DNA of 64,000 nt from Clitoria ternatea (Eukaryota > Streptophyta > Magnoliopsida > Fabales > Fabaceae): positions 8,380,001 through 8,444,000 of the forward strand of contig CM075675.1 of NCBI GenBank assembly GCA_037962975.1, written 5' to 3'. Position numbers and translations under genes: made by a program. The notes beneath the pieces were generated by a model. It did no database searches, had not been told where the DNA came from, and worked only from the letters and a program-made list of their open reading frames with translations. Position 1 is the first letter of the stretch, and every line of letters starts with the position of its first letter. Positions 62,426 through 64,000 of the stretch are shown here, one piece after another.

Positions 62426-63181
62426 TCTCAGATATTGAAACGAGACACAAAAAATGGAAAGAAAGTGGTTACCTAAGGATGGATGAGGATAGTGAATTAA
62501 GATTCACAGAGGCAGACACGATAATCTTCTAGAAACTTTTGCAGAGGTTCGTCAAGAGAGTAAGAAGAAATGATAACTGAGATTGCAAAATATGCCTTTT
62601 TCAGGGCATGAAAATTCAAATACTGACTCAAGGCAACCTGTCGTTTACCCTCAAACGACTTCCCGTTTAGTGGGTTAAAATTGTCGTTTTTAACCCAAAG
62701 GCGCCAAAATTCCATCGTTTCGTCACAGAACTTTCTAAATGGGCCTATTAAATTCAAATTCTAGGCCCAACAAGCCCCTGCGTGACGGTTATTAGGATAT
62801 GCGCATTTAACGCAATAATGGCTCGCCCACGTGATTAAAGGCATTAAATGTCCAATCATGAGAAACGTGGCCACCATTAGCCGAATACCAAGAGTTGTGA
62901 AATTCGATAAACTCCTGAGATTCTCATTGTTCAAATCCGCACTCAAGCGATCCATTACAACGGAACCTTGTTCCCAGAGCGGATATTTACGCACCAGTAC
63001 AATTCCAAAATCCAGACGTACTACGATCGACTTAGCTCATATGAGTAAATCTATTAATTCCTCACATAAGCTAGGGGGCCAGTAGAATACTGATGGTCTC
63101 TGATTTCGGATACGAAAATTGAATCCATACGATTGAGAAGCATCCACCTCAATCCGCACTCTTATGATTGGAAGAATGTCT
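62426..63181. other. upstream region of the antisense gene
   Basis: Expected to hold the promoter and leader of the antisense gene. No clear TATA box or ORF. Confidence 0.4.
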
Positions 63182-64000
63182 CCAGGACGGATGATCTCAA
63201 TCACATATTCTGTGATTCGATGATGCAACTCCTGGTATGAACAATTCCAATCATCACTCCAGGACGGATGATCTCAATCACATATTCTGTGATTCGATGA
63301 TGCAACTCCTGGTACGAACAATTCCAATCATCACTCCAGGACGGATGATCTCAATCACCTATTCTGTGATTCGACGGTGCAACTCCTGGTACGAACAATT
63401 CCAATCATCACGCCAGGACGGATGATCTCAATCACCTATTCTGTGATTCGATGATGTAACTCCTGGTATGAACAATCTCATCATCATTCTTACGATGGAA
63501 GCTTTTGAAAACTGAGAACTATTCATTCAACCCGTACACCTATGATTGAAAAGCGTCTCCAGGACGGATTATCTAAATCACTTAATCTGTGATCTGATGA
63601 TGTAACTCTTGGCGGTGTACTTGTCCAGAACGGATATCCTCAGTCACCCGTTATGTGATATGACGATGTAACTCCTGACGTTGTGTACTTGCCCAGGACG
63701 GATGATCTCAATCACCCATTCTGTGATTTGACGATGTAACTCCTGGCGCCATACACACCCCAAGGACGGATGATCTCAATCACCTACTATGTGACATGAC
63801 GATGTAATTCCTGGTGTCGTACACATCCCCAAGACAGATGATCTCAATCACCTATGAAATGATTCGATGATAAAACTCCTGGTACGACCAACTCCCATAA
63901 TCACTCCTATGATGGAAATCTCTGAAAGTCAATCCGCACTTTCGCTCTCAAGTGGTATTCTCCCAGGACGGATATTCTTTATCACCTATTCTGTGATACA
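63182..64000 (+). repeat. hairpin tandem array (family H), 77-bp period then degenerate
   Basis: CCAGGACGGATGATCTCAAT starts at 63182, 63259, 63336 and 63413, an exact 77-bp period. Diverged units follow near 63561, 63611, 63690, 63761, 63832 and 63973 up to the window end. Each unit has outer CCAGGA/TCCTGG and inner AATCAC/GTGATT inverted repeats, so each can fold as a hairpin. Confidence 0.88.

Larger units (their letters stand above)
52037..64000 (+). mobile_element. Ty3/gypsy retrotransposon, Tat lineage, 3' end outside window
   Basis: Order: 5' LTR (52037-52767), primer-site region, gag-protease-RT-RNaseH-second RNaseH-integrase in one frame (52833-58304), internal tandem repeats (58440-59040), an antisense coding region (59863-62425) and more tandem repeats (63182-64000). 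Two RNase H domains and an extra antisense ORF between integrase and the 3' LTR are marks of the Tat group (Grande/Retand type). Over 11.9 kb is in view and no second LTR appears, so the element continues past the window. The putative target duplication begins with AATAG at 52032-52036. Confidence 0.9.

Noticed and set aside
63182..63490. Regular 77-bp repeat that could suggest a CRISPR-like array
   Set aside because: Units are tandem with no unique spacers, in a plant retrotransposon; not CRISPR.

Overview
The window reads as nuclear DNA of a flowering plant, a eudicot and probably a legume (the legume call is an inference from remembered protein similarity, not a search). Genes have GT-AG introns inside AT-rich intergenic DNA. 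There is a plant-type U6 gene with USE and TATA elements, plant-only protein families (IQD, PORR, HD-Zip IV, plant mobile domain), and a dense load of plant transposable elements.

Layout. 1-8.3 kb: an intact four-exon IQD calmodulin-binding gene (457 aa) with a 4.25-kb first intron that holds a MITE-like repeat. 8.3-24 kb: gene-poor AT-rich DNA with two copies of one MITE, a decayed unrecognised multi-exon gene (14.4-16.4 kb) and a palindrome of about 1 kb whose arms carry tRNA-like heads. 24.0-26.4 kb: an intact five-exon rhomboid protease gene on the minus strand (328 aa). 30.4-30.6 kb: a U6 snRNA gene with its Pol III promoter. 31.7 kb: a small Cys-repeat ORF behind a TATA box.

33.6-43.6 kb is a cluster of dead DNA transposons. 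A plant-mobile-domain gene and a MULE transposase gene lie tail to tail, with a 100-bp tandem-repeat zone upstream of the transposase. Next come a hAT transposase remnant and a long-TIR element that has captured part of a UDP-glucuronate 4-epimerase gene (Pack-MULE-like), with a solo LTR inserted in one TIR. 44.2-44.9 kb is a degenerate GGT/GAT-rich tract. 45.3-47.45 kb holds an HD-Zip IV pseudogene with a stop in the homeodomain, a frameshift and a missing 3' end. 48.45-49.84 kb is an intact intronless PORR organelle RNA-binding gene.

52.0 kb to the window end is most of a Tat-lineage Ty3/gypsy retrotransposon: 5' LTR, gag-pol with two RNase H domains, two families of internal tandem repeats, and a spliced coding region on the opposite strand. 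Its 3' LTR lies outside the window.

Likely functional host genes are the IQD, rhomboid, U6 and PORR genes, possibly also the 31.7-kb ORF. No operon-like or pathway link joins them. Most of the transposon reading frames are broken by stops that C-to-T or G-to-A changes can explain, which suits long-methylated DNA. The most unusual signals are the hairpin-forming retrotransposon repeats with apparent compensatory changes, the spliced antisense gene in that element, the epimerase-carrying long-TIR element and the palindrome with tRNA-like arms.
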